From Filimonas zeae (GTDB lineage: Bacteria; Bacteroidota; Bacteroidia; Chitinophagales; Chitinophagaceae): a DNA stretch of 64,000 nt. The notes under the pieces are model-generated. The model searched no databases and was not told the DNA's origin. It was given only the letters and a program-made list of their open reading frames with translations. The stretch covers positions 1 through 64,000 of the forward strand of contig NZ_BMIB01000003.1 in the NCBI RefSeq assembly GCF_014641615.1. Reading direction: 5' to 3'. A program made the position numbers and the translations under genes. Each line of letters starts with the position of its first letter. Positions within the stretch are counted from its first letter, which is position 1. Below, piece by piece: positions 25,218 through 32,594 of this stretch.

Positions 25218-26435
25218 ATGGATTTTGAATTGAAAAAAACTGAGGAAAACGGACAAGAGCGGTACTTGCTGCTGAACAAGGCAGGCAGCATGTACCAGCT
25301 GAGTGCTGTTTTGTATCAGGTATTATTACAACATAAAAGCGGTAAAAGCGCCGGTGATATAGCAGCTGCAATGAATGTGCTGCATAATACCACTTCGTTT
25401 ACACCCGCTTTTGTAGAAAATACCCTGAACCAGGTGCTAACCTCTGTACACACAGAACCGGTTGCAACCCCTACAGAACAACACTACGTGCATTTGCGCG
25501 TGCCGCTGATAAAGGAGGGGCGCCTGCATGGCCTGTACCGTGTGCTTGCTGCACTATTTCAGCCACAGTTATTTACATTTCTCTTCTGCTTTTCTGTTGC
25601 CGCTACCTTTTTGTTTTTGTATAACCAGCATCTGCTGTCGCCTGCCGCATTATGGAAGCATTCTGTAACGCAGTTGTCGCCCGGTGCCATGTTGGTGGTA
25701 TATCCGCTTTTTATGTTCATTATATTACTGCACGAAGTGGGGCATGCCAGCGCCGCATTCTCCTTTGGCATACGGCCACGGGAAATAGGTATGTGCCTGT
25801 ACTTCATCTTCCCGGTTTTGTACGCCAATGTATCAGATGTATGGCAGCTAAGCGCGGGTAAGCGTAATGTAGTAAACATAGGAGGCATTTACTTTCAATT
25901 GCTTGTTAACGTAATTCTTATTTCCTGTTTTTATACAAACATCAGTCAGCCACTTCTGTGTACGCTTATTATCAGCAACACAATCAGCATGGTGATTTCT
26001 TTAATCCCTTTTTTCCGCTACGATGGATATTGGTTATTCAGCGACTACTTTAATATCCCCAATCTCCGGACAAAGTCGGCGGCTCTTGGCGCCGGTCTGT
26101 TGCTGGGTGGTATTGGAAAATGGCGGCAGTTAAAAGGTTCCCTTCCCCTTGCTTTACACTTTTACACACTTGCCGGTATTGTGTTCTGGTTATTTGTGTA
26201 CGCAGAAGTGGCCTCACTGATTGTTAATAATTGCCGTACGCTGTTTGCTCATGTGCAGCAGCGGGGCTTTGCTTATGTTACCGTAACGTTACCAGGTGTA
26301 CTGGCTGCGTGTGTTACGGTGGTAAGCATATGGGTGTTGATAAAGCATGCTGTTCAACTGTATAAACTCTGTAGCAATGAGCAAAAAACAATACCTGGCC
26401 GAAAGGAAGCGTATAGCAGCTGGCACCTTGCTTAA
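25218..26435 (+). CDS. PqqD-like domain fused to M50 membrane zinc metalloprotease
   Basis: 405 residues from the ATG at 25218, chosen because AAGGA precedes it; ATG 25191 is an in-frame alternative. Residues 1 to about 85 look like a PqqD-type recognition domain (YLLLNKAGSMYQLSAVLYQVLL, then KSAGDIAAAMN). Six or more membrane helices follow, with the M50 motif HEVGH (H172, E173, H176) and the third-ligand region FFRYDGYWLFSDYFNIPNL (D269). Site-2-protease-like enzymes cleave within membranes; PqqD fusions of this kind occur in peptide-modification loci. Likely processes or exports the 45-residue peptide (inference). Its 3' end overlaps the next gene by 59 bp. Confidence 0.85.
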   Translation: MDFELKKTEENGQERYLLLNKAGSMYQLSAVLYQVLLQHKSGKSAGDIAAAMNVLHNTTSFTPAFVENTLNQVLTSVHTEPVATPTEQHYVHLRVPLIKEGRLHGLYRVLAALFQPQLFTFLFCFSVAATFLFLYNQHLLSPAALWKHSVTQLSPGAMLVVYPLFMFIILLHEVGHASAAFSFGIRPREIGMCLYFIFPVLYANVSDVWQLSAGKRNVVNIGGIYFQLLVNVILISCFYTNISQPLLCTLIISNTISMVISLIPFFRYDGYWLFSDYFNIPNLRTKSAALGAGLLLGGIGKWRQLKGSLPLALHFYTLAGIVFWLFVYAEVASLIVNNCRTLFAHVQQRGFAYVTVTLPGVLAACVTVVSIWVLIKHAVQLYKLCSNEQKTIPGRKEAYSSWHLA

Positions 26436-27507
26436 AGCAGACCTTAGCCAGGATGATACGCTTAACAGAACGTTCAATTTTGTAAGCGCCAACCTGCTTA
26501 ATTTTCTGCCCGGCATACCGGCAGATACCCACGAGGCCCTGTTTTCTCAAATGCTTATGCATCAGCAGCTGAGTATGCTGGACTACCACCACCCGGACGC
26601 GTTAAACCAGGTGCGTACCGAAGGCGCTTATGAAGATGCCATTGCTTTACTGAAAAACCGCCCGGCTATTATATGTACTTTTCATATGGGCAGCAACCGG
26701 GTGCTGAATCATATGCTGGCGGCGGCAGGTATACCATTTACGGTAGTGGCTGCCAACCATATAGCCCGTGGCGAAGGCGAAGCTTTTAGCCAGATGTATG
26801 CGCGTGAATACAACCGGCAGCAGCCCTTTACGGTAATAGAGGCCCAGCAACCGAATGCAGGGTTACAGATGCTGCGTGAACTGAAAAAAGGAAGATCGCT
26901 TTTAATATATATTGATGGTAATACGGGGTCGGGTGATGATACCATTCACAATGAAAACCGTACGCGTATTGATTTTCTGAACGGACATATTTATGCGCGC
27001 AGTGGTGTGGCGTATCTGTCGCACCTGGCCAATGTGCCTGTAATACCGGTGGTAAGTTACCGCACCAGCCTTAACTGCATACGGCTGCGTATTGAGCAGG
27101 CTATTTACCCCGATACCACGGTATCCAGAAAGCAGTATGCAGCTACAGCCACTCAGCAGATTTATAATGCTTTTGCACCGTTGTTACAGCAGTATCCGGA
27201 GCAGTGGGAGTGCTGGATGTATCTTCACAAGATGGTAGATTGTAAGGCCTTTACCGGAGCAGACGCTGTGCAGCAGGATACGCACCCGGCTACCGGCGCC
27301 TTTCATCTCAACAAAAGCCGGTATGGCGTTTTTAATATCGGCAACGAGTGGTACCTCTTTCATAAACAATCCTATACCTCTTACCCGGTTAACAGAGATA
27401 TTTATCAGCTGTTGTTTAAATCGTTCAGCAACGCTGTACAGCGAGAGGAAATCAGCAGTCAGGTATTTGAACAGTTATATGCACATAAAGTGTTTATTCA
27501 GGCTTAG
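26377..27507 (+). CDS. HtrB/LpxL-like acyltransferase with C-terminal PqqD-like domain
   Basis: 376 residues from ATG 26377; an upstream in-frame ATG at 26347 would lengthen the overlap with the protease gene. The central domain resembles lipid A lauroyl/myristoyl transferases: AIICTFHMGSNRVLNHMLAAAGIPFTVVAANH, YIDGNTGSGDD, GVAYLSHLANVPVIPVV. The usual His-x4-acid pair is H103-x4-R108, so the acidic partner is missing or displaced. Residues ~310-376 (SRYGVFNIGNEWYLFHKQSY, YQLLFKSF, FEQLYAHKVFI) look like a second PqqD/RRE-type winged helix. Lipid A enzymes do not carry such a domain, so a peptide substrate is plausible. Acyl transfer to the 45-residue peptide is a hypothesis. Confidence 0.7.
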   Translation: MSKKQYLAERKRIAAGTLLKADLSQDDTLNRTFNFVSANLLNFLPGIPADTHEALFSQMLMHQQLSMLDYHHPDALNQVRTEGAYEDAIALLKNRPAIICTFHMGSNRVLNHMLAAAGIPFTVVAANHIARGEGEAFSQMYAREYNRQQPFTVIEAQQPNAGLQMLRELKKGRSLLIYIDGNTGSGDDTIHNENRTRIDFLNGHIYARSGVAYLSHLANVPVIPVVSYRTSLNCIRLRIEQAIYPDTTVSRKQYAATATQQIYNAFAPLLQQYPEQWECWMYLHKMVDCKAFTGADAVQQDTHPATGAFHLNKSRYGVFNIGNEWYLFHKQSYTSYPVNRDIYQLLFKSFSNAVQREEISSQVFEQLYAHKVFIQA

Positions 27508-27593
27508 GGCATAAACTTCTGCATGGTTAAATACGTATTGTATTTTACATTATATTTAGCCTGTTGAAGTACTTACCCCCTTTACAAACAGTT

Positions 27594-28706
27594 ATGTCTT
27601 CTTCCGGATTAAAAAACAGCAACCAGACGCGGCTCGTGCTAAGGCACGTTGCCGCCTGGTTTGTTTATGCGTTGTATATTTATATTGTCAACTGCATAAC
27701 AGACCCCACTATTGCCCCCGTTAAAGTTATTGCCCATCTGCTGCCGTTCTGCCTGTCTTTTTACGTATGTCTTGCCTGCTTACAGCTGTTTAAGAAAAGT
27801 TTTATTCTGGGCATACTGTCGCTGATAGGTTCGCTGCTGTCGCTCCTGTACCTGGGGTATAACTACACCTACCGGGTGCTTGCCAATGTGGGCATATACA
27901 TATACAAAAGCATGAAGCTGCCCGAGTTTTTGCAGGCTGCCCTTACCGGTTACCTGCAGTACTTTGTGTATGCGCTGTTGTATTATATGATACGTGCGCT
28001 GTTTAAACGCGAGCAGAGCCTGCGGTTAATACAGGAAGAGAACTTTATGCTGGAACGGGAGAAGAAACAGAAGGAGCTGGAAAATGCTTTGCTGAAGCAG
28101 CAGGAGATGAAGATACAGCAGGAGAAGCTGGAGTTGGAATATGCCTTCCTGCGTTCGCAGATTAACCCGCATTTTCTGCACAATACCTTAAACGTGCTGT
28201 TTTCGCAGGCGCTGATGCACTCGCAGGAGCTGGCTGATAATATAATGAAGCTGTCACACCTGATGCGCTATGCGCTGGAGAGCTTTGAGGCAGAGGAAGG
28301 AAAAGTAAACATCCGTAACGAACTGCAACACCTGCAAACGCTGATTGATATACATCAGGTACGTTTTTCAGGTGCACTAAAGGTGGACTTCAGCGTAACC
28401 GGTGACATGGCAGGCCATATGCTGCCGCCGCTGTCTATTATTACCATAGTAGAGAATGCCTTTAAATACGGCGATTTAAAAGACCCATCCCGCCCACTGG
28501 TAATACGGGTGAAGCTGGAGGAAGACAATATCTATTTCTACTGCCATAATAAAAAGAAAGCCACGCCTTCGCTGGAGCTGGCTTCGCACAATATAGGTCT
28601 GAGTAATCTGAGTAAGCGGCTGGATCTTTCCTTTAAAAACAAGTATGAGATTAAGGCGGATAATGGTGAGGATGCTTATACTTTTGAACTAACTATTAAA
28701 AAATGA
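27594..28706 (+). CDS. LytS-type sensor histidine kinase
   Basis: 370 residues from the ATG at 27594; the frame is open to a TTG at 27564. Four hydrophobic segments (about 18-34, 44-64, 70-90, 118-135) are followed by a Glu/Lys/Gln-rich coiled coil (140-185) and a His_kinase domain: LRSQINPHFLHNTLN with phospho-acceptor H193, and IVENAFKYG (N288) of the ATP site. There is no periplasmic sensor domain, so a membrane or lipid-borne signal is likely. The LytTR response regulator starts 4 bp after its stop, so they are translationally linked partners. Confidence 0.93.
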   Translation: MSSSGLKNSNQTRLVLRHVAAWFVYALYIYIVNCITDPTIAPVKVIAHLLPFCLSFYVCLACLQLFKKSFILGILSLIGSLLSLLYLGYNYTYRVLANVGIYIYKSMKLPEFLQAALTGYLQYFVYALLYYMIRALFKREQSLRLIQEENFMLEREKKQKELENALLKQQEMKIQQEKLELEYAFLRSQINPHFLHNTLNVLFSQALMHSQELADNIMKLSHLMRYALESFEAEEGKVNIRNELQHLQTLIDIHQVRFSGALKVDFSVTGDMAGHMLPPLSIITIVENAFKYGDLKDPSRPLVIRVKLEEDNIYFYCHNKKKATPSLELASHNIGLSNLSKRLDLSFKNKYEIKADNGEDAYTFELTIKK

Positions 28707-28710
28707 ATGC

Positions 28711-29433
28711 ATGATCAAGTGCGTGATTATTGATGATGAGCAGCTTGCCATTAATGTAATTGAGATGTACGTGAAAAAGATGCCCAACCTGCAGCTGGTG
28801 GGCACTGCCACTAATCCGCTGGTGGGTATTGAGCTGGTGCAGCAGCATAAAGCAGACCTTGTTTTTCTGGATATACAGATGGATGAAATGGGGGGGATAG
28901 ATGTAATGAAAGTACTGGGGCCCGCTGTTAAAGTAGTGTTCTGTACCGCGTTTTCAGAATTTGCTGTACAGAGTTATGAGCTGGATGCAGTGGATTATCT
29001 GATGAAGCCGGTGGCCTTCAGCCGTTTTGTAAAAGCGGTACAGCGTGTATCTAACGTTATTCTTTCACAAAGCGCACTTATTCCTGATGCTATACCAGAC
29101 GATTACATTTTTGTAAAGGCAGAGCAGAAGGGTAAGATGATTAAGATTAATGTAGATGATATTGACTTTGTAGAGGCCATGGGTAACTATGTTGCTTTTC
29201 AGCGGGGCAGGGACAGAATTCTTGCTTATCTGACCATGAAGGATCTGGAAGAGCGTTTACCTGCCAGCCAGTTTATGCGGGTACATAAATCGTTTATAGT
29301 TGCCTTGAAGTCTATATCCAGTGTGGAAAACGGTGAATTGTTAATGCACGATACCCAGATGCGCGTACCATTAAGTGCTACCTATAAGCAGGGGTTTATG
29401 GATAGAATGCGTTCCAGACTGATGGGTGACTAG
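28711..29433 (+). CDS. LytTR family response regulator
   Basis: 240 residues: a receiver domain with D8/D9, phospho-acceptor D54 (LVFLDIQMDEMGG) and YLMKPVAF, then a C-terminal LytTR DNA-binding domain (about 128-238: FVKAEQKGKMIKINVDDIDF, GNYVAFQ, FMRVHKSFIV, VPLSATYKQGF). Pairs with the kinase just upstream. LytTR regulators bind direct-repeat operators; the gene lies inside the peptide locus, so control of the peptide or LanC-like gene is the simplest reading, but the system could equally act elsewhere. Confidence 0.94.
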   Translation: MIKCVIIDDEQLAINVIEMYVKKMPNLQLVGTATNPLVGIELVQQHKADLVFLDIQMDEMGGIDVMKVLGPAVKVVFCTAFSEFAVQSYELDAVDYLMKPVAFSRFVKAVQRVSNVILSQSALIPDAIPDDYIFVKAEQKGKMIKINVDDIDFVEAMGNYVAFQRGRDRILAYLTMKDLEERLPASQFMRVHKSFIVALKSISSVENGELLMHDTQMRVPLSATYKQGFMDRMRSRLMGD

Positions 29434-29479
29434 GCTATAACCTCATTTTACATGCCGTAAACTCAGTTTCACATAATGG

Positions 29480-29512
29480 TCTGAATACGTATAGGTGCCT
29501 TTTTTAGATTTG
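29480..29512 (+). promoter_or_regulatory. Candidate promoter of the LanC-like gene
   Basis: TCTG (29480-29483), a 21-nt spacer, then TAGATTTG (29505-29512), an exact TAnnTTTG -7 element, 17 bp before the ATG. It suggests that the LanC-like gene can be expressed apart from the two-component genes. Confidence 0.6.
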
Positions 29513-29529
29513 TATTCTAATAACGTCAC

Positions 29530-30759
29530 ATGAAGGGAATTGGTTACCTATACGCTTCAAAAGACATAGAAGCCCCCACTGTATACCGGGAAACGCTGAA
29601 AGCCCGTGCCTCGCTGTTACTGGAAAAAACAGAAGAGGCCATCCTGTACCATGAAGCAGACTACCTGCCACAGCAGCCACCTGATACCGATTTAATACTG
29701 TACTATGCCGCGCTGTATGAAGCTACCGGCGATGAGGTGTATGGCCGCCTGGCCGATAACCTGCTTACCGAAGCTTTTGCCCTTGTAGATGAGCAGAGTG
29801 TACGCACCTGGAACCCCGGTTTAACCAAGGGGTTAAGCGGACTGCTATACCTGGCGGATATGCAGGAGCGCAAGGGCCACTACGTGTTGCAACCCCGCAA
29901 GCGCGAACTGATTGAGCAATACTGTTACACATGGGCAAGGCGTTGCATTGCCAATGATTCCAATAGCTTTCTGAATGGCTCTTTTGGTATTTTGTTCAGC
30001 TTTCTGAATACGATGCACAACAAAGGCAGACACGAGCAGATAGAGGTTTTGCTGGAAGAGATAGACAGCCATGCGGTGCAAAACCTGAGCCGTTACTGGA
30101 TACGCAATGGAGCAGGGCATCATAAACATACTATTGATTTCAGCCTTGCCGAAGGGCAGCCGGCCTACCTGCTTATTCTGCTTCAGGCGCTGGAAAAAGG
30201 TATTAGCATAGACCGTAATTATATGGCTATTACCCGCGGCATCAGTTATATGCTGCAGGTAAAGCAGGATGTAGACAATGAGAGCGCCCAATACTCCTTT
30301 TTTCCCGAATCAGTCAACAGTGTTACCCACCAACGTACCTATTCTAACCGGCTTGGCTGGAATGGTGGTGATTTAACGGAGGCGCTGTTATTGTATCATG
30401 CTGCAGATACACTGAGTAATCAAAAATACCTGCAGGTAGCGGATATTGTTGGCACATCGTCTCTGATGCGCATTACGGAAGAGGAAACGCTTTGCACCGA
30501 TGCTGGCTTTTACGCAGGCGCTTCTGGTGTGGCACAGATGTATAAAACCCTGCATAAGTTACGCCCGCTGCCTGCTTATGAAAAGGGCTATTATTTCTGG
30601 ATGGAAAAGATGATGGATTTACTGGAGCATGAGCTGGAAAGCGGCCTGTACCGAACCCGTGAGAAGGATCTGCTGAATGGGCTGGTAGGTATAGGATTAA
30701 CCTTACTGAGTTTTGTACACGAGAAAGAGTTGAGCTGGAGCCGTATCTGCCTTTTGTAA
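29530..30759 (+). CDS. LanC-fold protein lacking zinc ligands and catalytic His
   Basis: 409 residues with alpha-toroid repeats of the lanthionine cyclase family: PGLTKGLSGLLYLA (101-104 GLSG), SFLNGSFGILFSFL, FSLAEGQPAYLLIL, NRLGWNGGDLTEALLL and GFYAGASGVAQMY. Aligned with nisin cyclase NisC, the catalytic His is E208, the first zinc Cys is N278, and the Cys-His pair is Y328-A329; spacing (70 and 50 residues) agrees with NisC (72 and 46). It should therefore bind no zinc and cannot be an ordinary thioether cyclase, in keeping with a Cys-free peptide in the locus. It may be a binding or scaffold protein, or act on another bond (inference). Last gene of the locus. Confidence 0.8.
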   Translation: MKGIGYLYASKDIEAPTVYRETLKARASLLLEKTEEAILYHEADYLPQQPPDTDLILYYAALYEATGDEVYGRLADNLLTEAFALVDEQSVRTWNPGLTKGLSGLLYLADMQERKGHYVLQPRKRELIEQYCYTWARRCIANDSNSFLNGSFGILFSFLNTMHNKGRHEQIEVLLEEIDSHAVQNLSRYWIRNGAGHHKHTIDFSLAEGQPAYLLILLQALEKGISIDRNYMAITRGISYMLQVKQDVDNESAQYSFFPESVNSVTHQRTYSNRLGWNGGDLTEALLLYHAADTLSNQKYLQVADIVGTSSLMRITEEETLCTDAGFYAGASGVAQMYKTLHKLRPLPAYEKGYYFWMEKMMDLLEHELESGLYRTREKDLLNGLVGIGLTLLSFVHEKELSWSRICLL

Positions 30760-30799
30760 TTTCGCCTTTTCATTAAATAGTGTATTAACATTGATGTGG

Positions 30800-30872
30800 C
30801 AGCTGCTATTTTTATAGCGGCTGTTGCTGTATATATAGGACCGTGCGCGCGTAAAGTAACGGTCCTATATAT
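30800..30872 (+). promoter_or_regulatory. Two hairpins downstream of the LanC-like gene
   Basis: First: CAGCTGCTAT pairs with ATAGCGGCTG around a TTTT loop (30800-30823). Second: a perfect 14-bp stem ATATATAGGACCGT / ACGGTCCTATATAT (30831-30844 with 30859-30872) around a 14-nt loop. Neither has a T-run; they precede a true terminator hairpin. Confidence 0.6.
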
Positions 30873-30883
30873 GCATGAAGAAG

Positions 30884-30908
30884 AAAGCCCGGCTTTGTGC
30901 CGGGCTTT
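30884..30908. terminator. Bidirectional terminator between convergent genes
   Basis: Perfect 10-bp stem AAAGCCCGGC / GCCGGGCTTT with a TTTGT loop and T-rich flanks both ways. It separates the LanC-like gene from the plsC-type gene. Confidence 0.88.
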
Positions 30909-30914
30909 TCTTTA

Positions 30915-31658
30915 TTAAGGCTTATGATGGCTGCGGTAATAATCGGTCATTATCTGAAACAGACGGTCTTTTAACTCATTTACATTGTCCTGAGCAGATA
31001 CTTCCACAGGAGGAAGAAAATGCATTTCCAGATGATGTGGTAGCATGTAAAAGACTTTATTGGCAGGTAACACCTTATCTGTATTGAAAATAAGTACGGG
31101 AACGATAGGTTTTTCTGCTATTACAGCCAGGCGGAATGCGCCATCGTGAAATTTCTTTAACGGTTCGCTGGTGCGGTTGCGGGTACCTTCGGGGTAAATT
31201 ACCATATCCAGGCCCATACCCAATACTTTGCGCATCTGTTCGAAGGATTTGCGGCGGCTTACCGCGCTTTTGCGATCGAGCAGTACACTACCCAGCGAAT
31301 AAATCCAACCGAAGATGGGTACTACGGCAAAGCTTTTTTTAGCGATGGTTTTATTGGCCTGGGGCATAAAGGGGGTGGTAACGGGTACATCCATCAGGCT
31401 GCGGTGGTTACAGATAACCACATAGTTTCTGCCGCGTGTATAGTTTTCCTTTCCTCTGATACGCAGGGGGCATCCTGCCAGCAGCAGGAAAACACGCATC
31501 CATGCGCGGGATACCTGACGGTGCCAGCGGGCGGCGTTAGGCTCTGGCATAATAAAACAGGGCAGATAAAAGAAGATTGCTATCATCATGGTAGCGAAAA
31601 AGGTGGTTAAACCCCAGAGCGCCCAAATCCTGCCTGTTATGTTCTTAACTAAATTCAT
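30915..31658 (-). CDS. 1-acyl-sn-glycerol-3-phosphate acyltransferase (PlsC family)
   Basis: 247 residues with an N-terminal membrane helix and the four LPLAT blocks: NHRSLMDVP (H85-x4-D90), VLLDRKSAVSRRKSF, VIYPEGTRNRTSEPLKKFHDGAF and PIVPVLI. It acylates lysophosphatidic acid to phosphatidic acid at the inner membrane in phospholipid synthesis. It converges on the LanC-like gene and lies 38 bp downstream of ung on the same strand. A housekeeping lipid gene rather than a member of the peptide locus. Confidence 0.9.
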   Translation of the reverse strand: MNLVKNITGRIWALWGLTTFFATMMIAIFFYLPCFIMPEPNAARWHRQVSRAWMRVFLLLAGCPLRIRGKENYTRGRNYVVICNHRSLMDVPVTTPFMPQANKTIAKKSFAVVPIFGWIYSLGSVLLDRKSAVSRRKSFEQMRKVLGMGLDMVIYPEGTRNRTSEPLKKFHDGAFRLAVIAEKPIVPVLIFNTDKVLPANKVFYMLPHHLEMHFLPPVEVSAQDNVNELKDRLFQIMTDYYRSHHKP

Positions 31659-31696
31659 GTTTGTCTTTTATGCTTCTATATACGCTGCAAAGGTAA

Positions 31697-32368
31697 TTAT
31701 ACCGTCCAGTCTATCGGGTCCAGTCCTTGTTTTGCCAGTAATTCGTTGGTTCTGCTGAAGTGTTTGCAGCCGAAAAAGCCCTTGTCGGCACTAAAGGGCG
31801 AAGGGTGTGCTGCTTTCAGCACATAGTGTTTGGTTTCGTCTATCAGAATCTGCTTTTCCTGCGCAAACTTGCCCCACAGTAAAAATACCACCCCTGTTTT
31901 CCCGTCAGATATTTTGCGTATCACAGCATCGGTAAAACTCATCCAACCCACTTTGCTGTGGCTGGCTGGTTCATTGGCTCTTACTGTAAGCACGGCGTTT
32001 AACAGTAGTACGCCCTGGCTGGCCCATGGGGTAAGGTCGCCTGTTTTGGGAATAACCATACCAATATCCTTATTCAGTTCCTTATAAATATTTACCAGTG
32101 AGGGTGGTGGAGGTACGCCTTCGGGAACGGAAAAGCTTAAACCCATGGCCTGTCCGGGACCATGGTAGGGGTCCTGGCCCAGTATTACCACTTTCACTTT
32201 ATCGAAAGGCGTTTTTTCAAACGCATTAAATATGAGTGCGCCGGGTGGGTAGATGGTTTTGCCCTGCATTTTTTCCGTTTTCAGAAAGGCGGTTACTTCC
32301 TGGAAATAGGGCCGGTTAAATTCCTGATGCAGCGCTTCTTTCCAGCTGGATTCAATTTTAACGTCCAT
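31697..32368 (-). CDS. ung: Uracil-DNA glycosylase, family 1
   Basis: 223 residues, typical length. Shows the water-activating motif GQDPYHG (catalytic D66), [34 protein letters not shown] and the [21 protein letters not shown] loop with the second catalytic His. Removes uracil from DNA in base-excision repair in the cytosol. Cotranscription with the downstream plsC-type gene is likely. Divergent from the large secreted glycoside hydrolase. Confidence 0.97.
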   Translation of the reverse strand: MDVKIESSWKEALHQEFNRPYFQEVTAFLKTEKMQGKTIYPPGALIFNAFEKTPFDKVKVVILGQDPYHGPGQAMGLSFSVPEGVPPPPSLVNIYKELNKDIGMVIPKTGDLTPWASQGVLLLNAVLTVRANEPASHSKVGWMSFTDAVIRKISDGKTGVVFLLWGKFAQEKQILIDETKHYVLKAAHPSPFSADKGFFGCKHFSRTNELLAKQGLDPIDWTV

Positions 32369-32498
32369 ATTCTTATTGAAACAGTTTGGCGCAAACTACT
32401 TAAAAATAACGGGATAGCCTTTCTGAGGGCGGTATAGCGTGCAGATTTGTCCCCCTTTTTTTGCGAATACCCCCATGCCGGTTGCTGTTACGGGCTGT

Positions 32499-32506
32499 TA
32501 TTTTTG
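32499..32506 (+). promoter_or_regulatory. Candidate -7 element upstream of the glycoside hydrolase
   Basis: TATTTTTG fits TAnnTTTG and lies 88 bp before the ATG at 32595, giving an untranslated leader of about 80 nt. No good -33 TTTG at the usual distance. Confidence 0.35.
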
Positions 32507-32594
32507 TGCATTGCCAATGATACGAAGCTGACGATTGCCTGTGCGCGGCCTTTGGCGGGAAACCGCTATAAACACTGCATTAAACAATAGCCAT

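Noticed and set aside
30915-31658. PlsC-type acyltransferase as a member of the peptide locus
   Set aside because: It is on the opposite strand, separated by a bidirectional terminator, and has normal housekeeping motifs and a housekeeping neighbour (ung).
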